From: Treponema sp.
GTDB lineage: Bacteria; Spirochaetota; Spirochaetia; Treponematales; Breznakiellaceae
Length of the DNA: 43,225 nucleotides
Direction: 5' to 3'
Assembly (NCBI GenBank): GCA_031265845.1
Contig: JAISCC010000009.1
Span: forward strand, 1 to 43,225
The notes beneath the pieces are model-generated. The model made no database searches, was not told where the DNA came from, and was given only the letters and a program-made list of their open reading frames with translations. A program made the translations under genes and the position numbers. Positions within the stretch are counted from its first letter, which is position 1, and each line of letters opens with the position of its first letter. This document shows, in pieces, positions 1-8,832 of the stretch.

Positions 1-138
1 CGGCTAGGTCATTCCGCTACGCTCCATTCCCACGCCGTTGCTCCGGCACATTTTGTCCGCCCTGCAAATGCTACGCATTTGCTTATCCGGGCCGCCAAAA
101 CGTCGTAAACAGCCGGAACGTTATACGAAATGCCCCCT
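1..138 (+). repeat. attC-like structured repeat, copy A (5' part outside window)
   Basis: First of three related structured repeats in the window (others at 652-847 and 18150-18252). Shared landmarks in order are GGCTAGG (2-8), ACATTTT (50-56), a perfect apical stem GCAAATGC/GCATTTGC (64-71 and 75-82), CCAAAACGTCG (95-105), TAAACAGC (106-113) and a 3' arm ending GTTATAC (120-126) then GAAATGCCCCC. The 3' arm is the reverse complement of the 5' arm of copy B (GGGGGCAyTTCG). The outer bases read like the R' site (GTTRRRY) of an integron attC. The alignment is seen directly; the attC identity is inference, and a MITE-like repeat is the alternative. Confidence 0.55.
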
Positions 139-205
139 AAATTGGTTGGAATATTTAAAAAATAGATATTTACAAAAAATTAAAAATAAAGTAATATAAA
201 TAATC

Positions 206-670
206 ATGAAAATGAATGAAAACAAAATAATTACATTCCCCAATGTTTTATCAGTATCAAGAATTATATTGTCGCCAATAATTTTTTTCACAAAAGACAA
301 TAGATTCCTTCTCTTTTCTGTTTTAATAATTATTGGATTAACTGACGTACTGGATGGATATATTGCCAGAAAATATAAAAAACAAACAATTATCGGATCG
401 CGGCTTGATTCAATAGCGGATTTTGTGTTTTATGCATTGTTGGTTATATATACAATAATATTTGGATTTAATATAATTATTAAAATAAAATATTGCATCA
501 TAATAATTATCGGATTAAAAAATACAATAGCCGTAGAAATCGGATTATATATTTCAATAATAAGTTCATTGGAAGAATTGATAATAACAATAATTGGAGA
601 AAAATATGAAGAAAACATTAAAGGAATATGGGAAATAAAGAAAATAAAAGTACGGGGGCACTTCGCATGA
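206..670 (+). CDS. CDP-alcohol phosphatidyltransferase family protein
   Basis: Small integral membrane enzyme of 154 aa of the phosphatidylglycerophosphate/cardiolipin synthase type, transferring a phosphatidyl group from a CDP-lipid to an alcohol. The complete family signature DG-x2-AR-x8-G-x3-D-x3-D is visible at about residues 47-73 (DVLDGYIAR, then GSRLDSIAD), so the catalytic aspartates are intact. Hydrophobic segments lie before and after it. It is shorter than the usual 180-200 aa. The last residues (RGHFA) are encoded inside the downstream attC-like repeat, and the stop TGA lies in its GCATGAC box, so the gene end is fused to the repeat. The coding region is strikingly AT-rich compared with its GC-rich neighbours, which suggests acquisition by transfer. 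The alcohol substrate cannot be told from sequence. Confidence 0.85.
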   Translation: MKMNENKIITFPNVLSVSRIILSPIIFFTKDNRFLLFSVLIIIGLTDVLDGYIARKYKKQTIIGSRLDSIADFVFYALLVIYTIIFGFNIIIKIKYCIIIIIGLKNTIAVEIGLYISIISSLEELIITIIGEKYEENIKGIWEIKKIKVRGHFA

Positions 671-847
671 CAGGACTGTTTACGCTTCGAGGTGCTCCGA
701 GGTTCCGGAGAGCCTAGTCCGGCTACGCCTCCCACAGCTCACTCTACCTACATTTTTGCGATTGCCGGAATGCTCCGCATTCCTTTATCGCAACCGCAAA
801 AACGTCGCCGTCCGAAGGGGCGCAACAGTCGGAATGAAATGTTCGCC
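652..847 (+). repeat. attC-like structured repeat, copy B
   Basis: Aligns with copy A: GCCTAG (712-717), CTACGC, CATTTTT, an apical stem GGAATGC/GCATTCC (767-773 and 777-783), an outer stem TGCGAT/ATCGCA, then CCGCAAAAACGTCG and ACAGTCGGAA. The apical stem sequence differs from copy A but remains fully paired, so the fold is conserved rather than the sequence. The 5' arm begins GGGGGCACTTCGCATGAC and contains the stop codon of the CDP-alcohol transferase gene. The 3' end is degenerate compared with copy A. Directly seen as a repeat; attC-like status is inferred. Confidence 0.55.
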
Positions 848-917
848 GTCTCTTTCAAAACAGCCTCGTTCCAGCCCCTTCACAAGCGCTCCGCTATTGT
901 GATAAGATGCATTTATC

Positions 918-2639
918 ATGAAGAAATTGACGGGCGTGCCCGTATCGAAAGGGATCGCCATAGGGAAGGCTCTTTTGTTTCTGGACGCTGATTTTCCAGA
1001 GATCCCCCGGTTTCGTATTGAGAGCAACCAGATCGATGAAGAATGGGCGCGTTTTCTTGCCGCAGTGAATGAAGTGAAAGAGAATGTTAAGTCGTTGCGG
1101 GGCGTGCAAGAGTCCGGCGCAGGCGAACGGGATGACATACTCAACGCGCATCTTTTGATGTTGGAAGACGTGGAGTTTCACGCGCAGATAAAAAAACAGC
1201 TTGAGGACAATCTCGAAAACATCGAAGGCGCTGTATGGGGCGTTGGGCATGAATTTTACCAGATGCTCATGGCGTCGCCGGTGTCGTACCTGAGAGAGCG
1301 GGCTGTTGACATCGCGGATGTTACCAAACAGATTCTGAATATTCTGCTTAACATTAAGAAATATTCTCTTGCGGATTTGACCGAAGACGTGATCGTAGTA
1401 ACCCGTGAGCTTCCGCCTTCCGAAGCCGTCGCCATGAACAAACGGCATGTCAAGGCGCTGGTTATGGGCGCAGGTTCCCAGACGAGCCACACCGCTATTT
1501 TGGCAAAGGCGTTTGAAATTCCGGCGGTCTTTGGCATTTCAGCCATTGTCGAAGAGGTTGCCCAGGACGACACGCTCATCGTAGACGGCGATGTCGGCGA
1601 AGTCATCATCAAGCCGACCGCAAAAAAAATTGAGAAATACCGTGAGATAATCGCACAAGCGAGCGAAAAAAAACATGGACAGGAGGCGTTGCGTGATCTG
1701 CCGGCGGAGACAATGGATGGCTATCGCGTCATCCTCAACGCAAATATAGAATTTCCTGACGAAGTGGAGCAGGCGTTGCGTTACGGAGCCGAGGGCATCG
1801 GGCTGTACCGGTCTGAATTTCTTTTTCTGAACACAGGACATGTCGGCGAAGAGGAGCAATTTCAAGCGTATGCGAGCGTTCTCAAGGCAATGGAGGGCAA
1901 GCCCGTCACCATACGGACGATTGATGTGGGCGGAGATAAAATTCCATTGAATTTCCGTACTATTGAAGAAAAAAATCCGTTGCTCGGCTTGCGCGCCATA
2001 CGGTTTTCTCTCGCCCATCCCGAACTCTTCAAGGCGCAGTTGCGGGCGATTTTGCGGGCGAGCGTTTTCGGCGTCGTGAAGATCATGTTCCCCATGATTT
2101 CCGGTCTTACGGAACTGGAGGAGGCGCTGTCCATGCTTGAGGAAGCGAAGAAGGAATGCCGGAAAAAAAGACAGGCGTTTTCCAATAATATTGACGTGGG
2201 ATGCATGATAGAAATACCGGCGGCAGCGGTGATTGCGGATATTCTCGCCGAAAAATCCAAATTTTTCTCGCTTGGTGCCAATGATCTTGTACAGTATTCG
2301 CTTGCCGTTGACCGCAACAACGAACAAGTCGGCAACCTGTCCCAGCCGTTTCATCCGGCTATTCTCCGGCTCATCAAGAAGACAATTGACGATGCGCACA
2401 GCGCGGGTATAAAGGTCGCTATGTGCGGCGAGCTTGCCGGCGATCCTGCGGCGGCGCCTGTCCTTCTTGGGCTGGGACTCGATGAATTCAGCATGAGCGC
2501 TTCGCAGATTCCGCTGGTGAAACAGATCATCAGGAAAGCGAATAGCGAAAAATGCCGCGCTCTGGCGAAAAAAATACTGACGCGCAAGAGCGCGAAGGAA
2601 GTGGAGATACTGATGAAAGAAGAGGACAGCCAATCGTGA
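918..2639 (+). CDS. ptsI: Phosphoenolpyruvate-protein phosphotransferase (PTS Enzyme I)
   Basis: Cytoplasmic first enzyme of the phosphotransferase system; it takes phosphate from PEP onto a histidine and passes it to HPr. At 573 aa it has the full family length. The N-terminal domain carries the phospho-accepting His191 in GSQTSHTAI. The C-terminal PEP-binding barrel shows IRTIDVGGDK, CMIEIPAAA, SLGANDLVQYSLAVDRN and MCGELAGD, all intact. The start ATG at 918 gives the canonical N-terminus (MKKLTGVPVSKGIAIG) but lacks a clear Shine-Dalgarno. The stop overlaps the start of der, so the two are translationally coupled. No ptsH or sugar-specific EII gene is in the window; treponemal PTS proteins are often regulatory rather than transporting, which may apply here (inference). 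Confidence 0.97.
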   Translation: MKKLTGVPVSKGIAIGKALLFLDADFPEIPRFRIESNQIDEEWARFLAAVNEVKENVKSLRGVQESGAGERDDILNAHLLMLEDVEFHAQIKKQLEDNLENIEGAVWGVGHEFYQMLMASPVSYLRERAVDIADVTKQILNILLNIKKYSLADLTEDVIVVTRELPPSEAVAMNKRHVKALVMGAGSQTSHTAILAKAFEIPAVFGISAIVEEVAQDDTLIVDGDVGEVIIKPTAKKIEKYREIIAQASEKKHGQEALRDLPAETMDGYRVILNANIEFPDEVEQALRYGAEGIGLYRSEFLFLNTGHVGEEEQFQAYASVLKAMEGKPVTIRTIDVGGDKIPLNFRTIEEKNPLLGLRAIRFSLAHPELFKAQLRAILRASVFGVVKIMFPMISGLTELEEALSMLEEAKKECRKKRQAFSNNIDVGCMIEIPAAAVIADILAEKSKFFSLGANDLVQYSLAVDRNNEQVGNLSQPFHPAILRLIKKTIDDAHSAGIKVAMCGELAGDPAAAPVLLGLGLDEFSMSASQIPLVKQIIRKANSEKCRALAKKILTRKSAKEVEILMKEEDSQS

Positions 2640-4036
2640 CATTCGATACAGAAAAAAAATACGGCAATGCGCCGGCGGTCGTTCTTGTGGGCAGACCTAA
2701 TGTAGGAAAATCCACGCTATTCAACCGCCTTTTGAGGACGCGGCGCGCTATAACCGACCCGACTCCGGGCGTTACCCGGGATCCGGTCGCTAAAGACGCC
2801 TTTATTCAGGAAAAACCGCTTCGGCTTGTTGATACGGGCGGATTCAAGCTCGACAACGACCGCAACGGTGAAGAAGGCGCGTTGGATGTTTTGGTGGTTG
2901 AGAAAACGCTGGAAACCATCAAAACCGCTGACTTGATCGTGTTGTTGCTTGAAGCCGGCGCGTTTACTGCGGAAGACGAGGAGTTCATCGCGCTCTTGCG
3001 CCCTTATCAGAAGAAACTCATCGTCGCGGTGAACAAAACCGAGGGCGGCAGACGGGAGCAGGAATCGTTTAACCTGTTATCCTTCGGTTTTGAGCGCCTC
3101 CATTTCATTTCCGCTGAACACGGAGACGGGATTGCGGCGCTGGAGGAAGCTATCATCGGCAAGCTGGATTTCTCCAATGTCGCCGAGTCGTCTCCTTCTG
3201 ACAAGGAGCCTATCCACATAGCGATTTTGGGAAAGCCGAACACCGGCAAGTCCACCCTGTCGAACCGGTTTGTCGCGTCCGAAAGCTCTCTGGTAAGCGA
3301 TGTGCCGGGGACTACACGCGATGTTGTCGAGGGCGCGTTCACCTACAAAAACCGCGATTTTGTCATCTTGGACACCGCCGGCATCAGGCGGAAATCCAAG
3401 GTTACTGAAAATATTGAGTACTATTCCGTGAACCGCGCCATAAAAGCCATTGACGAGGCTGATGTTGTGTTTCTCCTGATCGACGCTCAGGAAGGGCTGT
3501 CGGATCAGGACAAAAAAATCGCGGCTCTTGCGTCCGAGAAAGGGCGCGGCGTTGTTATGGCGCTGAACAAGTGGGATGTCATGCCTGCGGTAAAGAACAC
3601 CTTTGAGGCCATGCGCGACCGTATTCATTTCTTCTTCGGCAAGATGGAATACGCGCCTATAGCGCCGGTAAGTGCCAAAATCGGTCTGGGCGTGGACAAG
3701 TTGCTTGATACGGCGATCCGGCTTTACGGGCAGCTCACCACACAGATCGACACGGGACGCTTAAATCAGGCATTGGAACGCTGGCTTGAAGAGTGTCCGC
3801 CGCCGCAGGGTCCGCAGACCCGTTTCAAGGTGAAATACGCGGTGCAGGTTTCCAGCCGCCCCGTAAAATTCGTCTTTTTCGTGTCCCGCATTCACGCCGT
3901 AACCGAGTCGTACATTTCATACCTTCGCAACAAAATAAGAAAAGACTTGGGATTCAAGGAAATACCCGTTGAAATAGAAATCAGATCGTCACGCGCTCCT
4001 AAAAAAACTCTCCGTGAACATGGCGGGAGAGGGTAA
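2636..4036 (+). CDS. der: Ribosome biogenesis GTPase Der (EngA)
   Basis: Double GTPase needed for 50S subunit assembly. G domain 1 has GRPNVGKST, DTGG and NKTE; G domain 2 has GKPNTGKST, DTAG and NKWD; a C-terminal KH-like domain follows. NKTE in place of NKxD in the first domain is a conservative change in the guanine-specificity motif. An upstream ATG at 2552 would extend the protein 28 residues into ptsI. I choose the GTG at 2636, which overlaps the ptsI stop and has GAAGAGGA about 9 bases upstream; this gives 466 aa, normal for the family. The stop overlaps the start of the next gene (TAATG). Confidence 0.95.
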   Translation: MTFDTEKKYGNAPAVVLVGRPNVGKSTLFNRLLRTRRAITDPTPGVTRDPVAKDAFIQEKPLRLVDTGGFKLDNDRNGEEGALDVLVVEKTLETIKTADLIVLLLEAGAFTAEDEEFIALLRPYQKKLIVAVNKTEGGRREQESFNLLSFGFERLHFISAEHGDGIAALEEAIIGKLDFSNVAESSPSDKEPIHIAILGKPNTGKSTLSNRFVASESSLVSDVPGTTRDVVEGAFTYKNRDFVILDTAGIRRKSKVTENIEYYSVNRAIKAIDEADVVFLLIDAQEGLSDQDKKIAALASEKGRGVVMALNKWDVMPAVKNTFEAMRDRIHFFFGKMEYAPIAPVSAKIGLGVDKLLDTAIRLYGQLTTQIDTGRLNQALERWLEECPPPQGPQTRFKVKYAVQVSSRPVKFVFFVSRIHAVTESYISYLRNKIRKDLGFKEIPVEIEIRSSRAPKKTLREHGGRG

Positions 4037-4356
4037 TGACAGCGCGGACCATAGGGGAAGTGGAAGAAATTATCGGCGTAAAGGCGCATGTCTTGCGGTA
4101 TTGGGAACAGGAGTTTCCTATGCTCCAGCCCAAGCGGGACAAGGCGGGCAGGCACATGTTCTCTGAGCGGGACATTCACATCTTATTCCGTCTGAAACAT
4201 CTGCTTTACGAGAGGCGGTATACCATTGAGGGCGCGAGGCGTCAGATGTTTGCGGAATTAGCCGGTGTAAATCAGAGCGTTCATGCGCAAATCGCCCTGT
4301 TGCGCTCGGAATTGCTCGCTTTGTACCATAATATTCAAGCGCTGGGCAGAAATTAG
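4036..4356 (+). CDS. MerR-family transcriptional regulator, short form
   Basis: DNA-binding protein of 106 aa with the MerR winged helix at the N-terminus (TIGEVEEIIGVKAHVLRYWEQEF, with the typical RYWE) and the wing and helix 3-4 region (FSERDIHILFRLKHLLYERRYTIEGAR). It lacks a C-terminal effector domain or metal-binding cysteines, so the ligand is unknown. Its ATG overlaps the der stop codon, and mtaB starts 10 bases after its stop, so it sits inside the ptsI-der-mtaB transcription unit. Small MerR proteins of this kind can act as constitutive or dimer-only regulators; which genes it controls is not visible here. Confidence 0.85.
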   Translation: MTARTIGEVEEIIGVKAHVLRYWEQEFPMLQPKRDKAGRHMFSERDIHILFRLKHLLYERRYTIEGARRQMFAELAGVNQSVHAQIALLRSELLALYHNIQALGRN

Positions 4357-4366
4357 GCAAGAAAAA

Positions 4367-5734
4367 ATGCTATCCGTATCTATCTATACACTCGGTTGCA
4401 AACTGAATCAGCTTGAAAGCGAAGCAATCGCGAGCGCGTTTCGGGACGCGGGATTTCCCGTAATCCCCTTAAACGAAGACGAGCCTGCGGATGTGGTTGT
4501 CGTCAACACCTGTACCGTAACCTCCAAAGCCGAGCAAAAAGCGCGGCGAATTATCAGAAAGCTGGCGGCTGACAATGTATGCGTCATCGTGAGCGGTTGC
4601 TACGCGCAGATGGACGCTCAAGCCATCGCCGCCATTGACCGGCGGATTTTCGTCCTTGCGGGAGACCGCAAGAGCGCCTTGCTTGATCTGCCCGCAACGC
4701 TTGCGGCGGTGGAGGGGTCTGTCTGTGAACATCATGCATTCTCTTTGCCGGACAGCATCTCCGAGTTGTTGCGTTCGCCGGTTCCCGGCAATGCGCGGTT
4801 GGAACAATTTCGCTATATCCCGAATACGTTTTCCTTTCATTCCAGGGCGTTTCTCAAGATTCAGGACGGTTGCAATGGGCGGTGCGCGTACTGCCGCGTC
4901 CGTCTTGCGCGGGGGCCGAGCGTGAGCCTTGAGCCGGAGCGGGCGCTCAGTCAGTTGCGCGTTTTTGAAGCGAAGGGTTACCGTGAAGCCGCGCTTACCG
5001 GCGTCAACATCAATCAATACGACTCGGGCATGGATTTAGCAGGGCTTGTGGCGTATCTGCTCAAAGGCACAACACGAATACGGTTGCGGCTTTCTTCCAT
5101 TGAACCGGAAGGCGTCACGGAGGCGTTCTGCGCCGCCATAGCCGACACGCGAGTCTGCCCCCATTTTCACCTTTCGGTGCAGGCGGGCAACGACGCGGCG
5201 CTTGCGAAGATGAGGCGTCCGTATACACGGGAAGTTGTGGAAAAGAGCGCCGCCCTGCTCCGTTCCGTAAAAGACGACCCTTTTTTGGGTTGCGATATTA
5301 TCGCCGGTTTTCCCACGGAAACAGCCGCCGATTTTGAGAAGACGCTTGACTTGTGCAGGCGCGTCGGGTTTTCGTGGATACACGCCTTCCCGTATTCGCC
5401 GCGACCGGGAACCGAAGCGTTCTGTTTCAAAGAAAAAACGCCGAATCGGGAGATTTCCCGCCGCATTGACGCGCTCTTGACGCTGGCGCATGAAGGGCGG
5501 CGTTCATATATCAATCGGCAAATCGGCAAAAAAGCGGAAGTCGTCATTGAAGCGGCTGACAACGCGCCCGCAGGGTTCGTCGTAGGCACGACGGAAACCT
5601 ATCTCAAGGCGCTGTTGCAAGCGCCGGAAGGCGGCAAAACCCCTCGGGCAGGCGATGCGGTGTCCTGCACCTTAACGGACGCCGAGTATACGCCTGTGCG
5701 CCGCGCCTATGACATGCGGGGAACAATACCATGA
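4367..5734 (+). CDS. mtaB: tRNA t6A37 methylthiotransferase (MtaB family)
   Basis: Radical-SAM enzyme that adds a methylthio group to N6-threonylcarbamoyladenosine 37 of tRNAs. Order of domains: UPF0004 N-terminal cluster domain with cysteines in LGCKLNQLES, NTCTVT and SGCYAQ; radical SAM domain with the CxxxCxxC motif in DGCNGRCAYCRVR; a C-terminal TRAM-like region. LGCKLNQ and the CRVRLARGPS stretch after the cluster are typical of MtaB rather than MiaB or RimO. I start at ATG 4367 (MLSVSIYTLGCK), giving 455 aa; an in-frame ATG at 4283 lies inside the MerR gene and is not needed. It is the last gene of the rightward housekeeping run and converges on the trpR gene. Confidence 0.93.
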   Translation: MLSVSIYTLGCKLNQLESEAIASAFRDAGFPVIPLNEDEPADVVVVNTCTVTSKAEQKARRIIRKLAADNVCVIVSGCYAQMDAQAIAAIDRRIFVLAGDRKSALLDLPATLAAVEGSVCEHHAFSLPDSISELLRSPVPGNARLEQFRYIPNTFSFHSRAFLKIQDGCNGRCAYCRVRLARGPSVSLEPERALSQLRVFEAKGYREAALTGVNINQYDSGMDLAGLVAYLLKGTTRIRLRLSSIEPEGVTEAFCAAIADTRVCPHFHLSVQAGNDAALAKMRRPYTREVVEKSAALLRSVKDDPFLGCDIIAGFPTETAADFEKTLDLCRRVGFSWIHAFPYSPRPGTEAFCFKEKTPNREISRRIDALLTLAHEGRRSYINRQIGKKAEVVIEAADNAPAGFVVGTTETYLKALLQAPEGGKTPRAGDAVSCTLTDAEYTPVRRAYDMRGTIP

Positions 5735-5788
5735 AAACAGGATCGCGATCCACATGACGCCGGTTTCCGCCGACATCCCAATGCGCGG

Positions 5789-6085
5789 CTATTTCACCGC
5801 CGCTATATCCAACACCCGTTGGAACGCCGAATTCGGCTTCTTGAGTTCGCGGGATCCCCTTGTAATTTTACAGAGGGAAAGCCCCAAGTCCTGCGCTATC
5901 TCACGCTGAGTTTTCTTTTCTTTCAGCGCTTTGACCAAAGCCCAGCGAGCCGCAATGTCCGCCGTTTCAGAGGGAGTGAGAAGACAATGCAAAAAAGACT
6001 CGATAAGTTCGGGGTCGTCTATTTTTGCAAGAGTTGCGGAGAGTCCGCTCAGGTTTTCCGCGACACGTGGATCGTTTATATTCAT
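5789..6085 (-). CDS. Trp-repressor (TrpR/YerC) family DNA-binding protein
   Basis: Small (98 aa) all-helical repressor family protein. LLTPSETADIAARWALVKALKEKKTQREIAQDLGLSLCKITRGSRELK matches the TrpR fold, with the helix-turn-helix at QREIAQDLGLSLCKITRGS. The ITRGS element resembles enterobacterial TrpR more than Bacillus YerC. Tryptophan binding is possible but not demonstrable from this. Its ATG overlaps the stop of the upstream HAD gene (ATGA), so it is made from the same message. No trp biosynthesis or transport gene is in the window, so its target lies elsewhere. Confidence 0.88.
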   Translation of the reverse strand: MNINDPRVAENLSGLSATLAKIDDPELIESFLHCLLTPSETADIAARWALVKALKEKKTQREIAQDLGLSLCKITRGSRELKKPNSAFQRVLDIAAVK

Positions 6086-6750
6086 AGTATCTCCAAGAGA
6101 TCCGAAGGCTTGTCAATGATGCGCTCCGCGCCCGCTTTTGCCAGGGTTTCAGCGCCCCGAAATCCCCATCCCGCGCCTACCGCATGGCATCCCGATGCAA
6201 GCGCAGTCTCTATATCAATTTCCGAATCTCCTAAAAACACCGTCCCTCTCGGACTTGAATCAATGTCTACAAGGATATCCCACACCGGCTCCGGCGCGGG
6301 CTTGCGCGGTTTTCCCGCTATTTCGCCACGGACAACATCAAACGATCCCTGCGGGAACATGGCGTTTGCCACGATATTCGCCATTGCGTCAGGCTTATTG
6401 CTGAGAACCGCAGTCTTGAATTTTCTCCGTTTGACCTCTGCAAGCAGTTCTTGTATGCCGGCGTACGGTTTAGTCTTGATGATGGGCGTCTCTCCGTAAA
6501 AACGGGTGGCGTCTGCGGCGAGTTCGGCGGAAAGCGCATCGGAGTCCGTAGATTCCTGTATTTCAGGAGGCAACACGTTAAAGGCAAGCCGCTTCATGCC
6601 CCAGCCAACAAGTTTGTTGTACGCTTCTTCTGGAACAAGGGGCAGATGATGCGCCTTCAGCGCCTTGTTCATAAAGAAGGCGATGTCCGCAATGGTGTCA
6701 ACGAGCGTGCCGTCCAGATCAAAAATGACGCTTTTGAAGTTATTTTTCAT
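6082..6750 (-). CDS. HAD-superfamily hydrolase, phosphoglycolate-phosphatase-like
   Basis: Cytoplasmic phosphatase of 222 aa. HAD motif I is FDLDGTLVDT (nucleophile Asp and acid/base Asp present), motif II lies in AVLSNKPDA, motif III and IV residues in KPRKPAPEPV and FLGDSEIDIETA. An alpha-helical cap follows motif I, as in Gph and pyrophosphatase-type C1-cap enzymes. I start at the ATG at 6750 (MKNNFKSVIFDLDG); an ATG 11 codons upstream would overlap the end of the protease gene. Ten bases separate it from that gene, and its stop overlaps trpR. The physiological substrate (2-phosphoglycolate or another small phosphate ester) is unproven. Confidence 0.88.
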   Translation of the reverse strand: MKNNFKSVIFDLDGTLVDTIADIAFFMNKALKAHHLPLVPEEAYNKLVGWGMKRLAFNVLPPEIQESTDSDALSAELAADATRFYGETPIIKTKPYAGIQELLAEVKRRKFKTAVLSNKPDAMANIVANAMFPQGSFDVVRGEIAGKPRKPAPEPVWDILVDIDSSPRGTVFLGDSEIDIETALASGCHAVGAGWGFRGAETLAKAGAERIIDKPSDLLEIL

Positions 6751-6760
6751 CGTTACCCCG

Positions 6761-8584
6761 CTACAACGTGTCCGGCGTATCAAGATACGCGGGCAACCGC
6801 ATGGATGTCTCCATATATCCCAAACGGCGCTTCTTCACATTAATATCCATAAATACGTACCCTTCTTTTTCCACCACCGAGAACCCGCGTATAGTTATGG
6901 GATCGTCTTTAGACAAACCGGCGTCATCGGCGATGGAACCGCGTATCACTTTTTTGACTGTATATGCAGTTGTTTTTCCCAGAGACGAAGCCAAAATAAA
7001 CCCGAACAATGGGCCGGTCATGCGTTCCCTGCTGTCCTTTTTCGCGGCTTCGGACAGGGGAAGCGCGGGACGCGTATGAGACATGATGAGGCGCCGCTCG
7101 CCGTCCGTTGTTTCCAATGACACCAGCTCGCCCGGCCGGGTGGAAAAAAGCGCGTCCTGCAACGCGGGTATAAGCTCGCCCTGGGATGCGCTCACCTTTT
7201 CTCCATTTAAATAGGCTATGACGTCGCCTTCTTTAACATTCATTTCCGCAGCGGGGGTGAAAGGCGCGACATAGATGATTTCCGCGCCTTCGGCGGTTTC
7301 CGCAAGGACAAGCCCCAGCCAGGGGCGTTCCGCTTTCCCGCCTTTGATAAGGGCGGGAAGCGCGGCGACAAGCCGTTCCGCTGGAATAGCGAAATTCAAA
7401 CCTTGATACTGATTCGCGCCTGCGAAAACAACGCCGGCAAGTCTGCCGTTCCTGTCAAGAACGGGACCTCCCGAATTGCCTTGATTGACAGCGGCGTCTA
7501 TCTGGAGGACATCGCCCATTTGCAGAAGCCGCCTTCCCGTGGCGGACACTATGCCCTGCGTAACTGTTTTTTCAAGACCAACAGGCGATCCTATTGCAAT
7601 GATGGGATCGCCTACAGCGGGAGCCGCCCAGTCCGCAATAGAAAAAACATATTCAGGCTTAATGGTTGTTTTGATAAGCGCAAGATCCATCGCCTTGTCA
7701 TACCCAACCACCTGGGCAGGCGTACGCGGACTTGTCGCGTCCCCCATGCGGATATACATGCGGGAATACCCTTCATACGCGGGATCAACCTCGCTCTGAA
7801 TCACATGGTAGTTGGTGATGAGAAGACCGGACGCGTCCACAAAAAACGCGGATCCCAGCGTCATCGCCGGATACGCCCGCCCTTTTTCAATATGCGTCCC
7901 TTGATCGACAAGCACGGTCACGACGCCCTTGATCATATCCCGCGGCTGGTCATTCCCTTCCGCATAGGCGCGTACACCAGACGGTATTCCGGCGCGTTTA
8001 TCAGCATAAGCGGTTGCTGCGGCATCCGCCGCAACGAGAAAATAGGATGCAGTCCTGCGCTGTTTCACTGCTACGGCGCGATTCAGAAAGATCAGAGCGT
8101 CGTCAAAAGCAAGCGGTTTAAGCGCATGAGCGTGAACCGCAGTTATAAACGCGGACAGATCGTCGCCCTTTTCCAGCTTGTCTTTGGCGTCGGCGAGCAA
8201 AATATCCGGCTCCATACCGGCGCTTTCAACCATAACATCCAGATTCGCCAGGGAACGCGCCATGGACAACGCGTCGTCAAAACGCTTTTCTTCAAGGGCT
8301 TTCGCCTGATTTGTTTTCAGGGCGCCTATCGCCGCGTCCCATACATCAGCGAGTTTGTCGCCGGTTTCATCGTCGTACGGATAATGGGCGCGGTACACGC
8401 CGATAAGATGCAGGGCTTGCGCCGGATTTTCAAAGACGGCTTTCTCAATATCGGCAAGCCTGATTTCACGCGCCGGTTTTGGCGGCGTGAGACGGTTTGC
8501 CATCGCGCTGGAAGAAAGGCACGCAAACAGACACAGAGAGCCTGCGTACAAGAAAAAAAACGCCGCAGCGTGGTACACTTTCAT
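6761..8584 (-). CDS. S1C-type trypsin-like serine protease with PDZ-like C-terminus
   Basis: Exported protease of 607 aa. A hydrophobic signal (residues about 5-28) ends near LFACLSSSAMA; the Cys could be a relaxed spirochaetal lipobox or the site could be AMA. Residues 40-215 form a helical, TPR-like region. The trypsin fold follows, with His260 (ITNYHVI), Asp300 (AMDLALI) and Ser371 (GNSGGP), so the triad is complete. One or two PDZ-like domains (PWLGLVL..., then VIAYLNGEKV) follow to the C-terminus. It is distinct from the DegP-type protease at 23190-24707, which lacks the helical N-terminal part. It heads a unit with the HAD and TrpR genes. GAGG lies about 10 bases before the start. Confidence 0.92.
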   Translation of the reverse strand: MKVYHAAAFFFLYAGSLCLFACLSSSAMANRLTPPKPAREIRLADIEKAVFENPAQALHLIGVYRAHYPYDDETGDKLADVWDAAIGALKTNQAKALEEKRFDDALSMARSLANLDVMVESAGMEPDILLADAKDKLEKGDDLSAFITAVHAHALKPLAFDDALIFLNRAVAVKQRRTASYFLVAADAAATAYADKRAGIPSGVRAYAEGNDQPRDMIKGVVTVLVDQGTHIEKGRAYPAMTLGSAFFVDASGLLITNYHVIQSEVDPAYEGYSRMYIRMGDATSPRTPAQVVGYDKAMDLALIKTTIKPEYVFSIADWAAPAVGDPIIAIGSPVGLEKTVTQGIVSATGRRLLQMGDVLQIDAAVNQGNSGGPVLDRNGRLAGVVFAGANQYQGLNFAIPAERLVAALPALIKGGKAERPWLGLVLAETAEGAEIIYVAPFTPAAEMNVKEGDVIAYLNGEKVSASQGELIPALQDALFSTRPGELVSLETTDGERRLIMSHTRPALPLSEAAKKDSRERMTGPLFGFILASSLGKTTAYTVKKVIRGSIADDAGLSKDDPITIRGFSVVEKEGYVFMDINVKKRRLGYMETSMRLPAYLDTPDTL

Positions 8585-8725
8585 AGTATCTAAACCTCAC
8601 CAAAACAGGTATGGTTACAGCCGCTCCTTCGTTAAAGATGGCGTGAAACGGCATGAAGCGCGACGCCTTGCGCGGCGCCATACGCATCCAGTTGTTTGTT
8701 CCATTTTCTTTTAACGCTTTTATAT

Positions 8726-8755
8726 ATGCTACTACGGCGTGAGGAAAGTTGTCAA
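8726..8755 (-). promoter_or_regulatory. Candidate sigma-70 promoter for the S1C protease unit
   Basis: Reading leftwards, TTGACA (8750-8755) is followed by an 18-base spacer and TAGCAT (8726-8731). The -35 box is perfect and the -10 box is modest. It lies about 140 bases upstream of the protease start. Confidence 0.45.
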
Positions 8756-8832
8756 GGGGGCGGTTTTGCAAGACAATAGGCTCATGTGAGGAGAGTTTTC
8801 AGCGAAAAAACCCGCCGGAGCGTGTCAAACCA

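Noticed and set aside
1539-2642. Long open frame on the - strand opposite ptsI
   Set aside because: ptsI is complete with all motifs; the antisense frame is rich in Arg, His and Phe and has no ribosome site or homology.
5737-5752. GGATCGCGATCC palindrome between mtaB and trpR as a terminator
   Set aside because: It has no loop and no T-run; no good evidence for a terminator.
7403-8593. Long open frame on the + strand opposite the S1C protease
   Set aside because: The minus-strand gene has a full catalytic triad and PDZ motifs; the opposite frame has no recognisable domain and is a by-product of codon bias.
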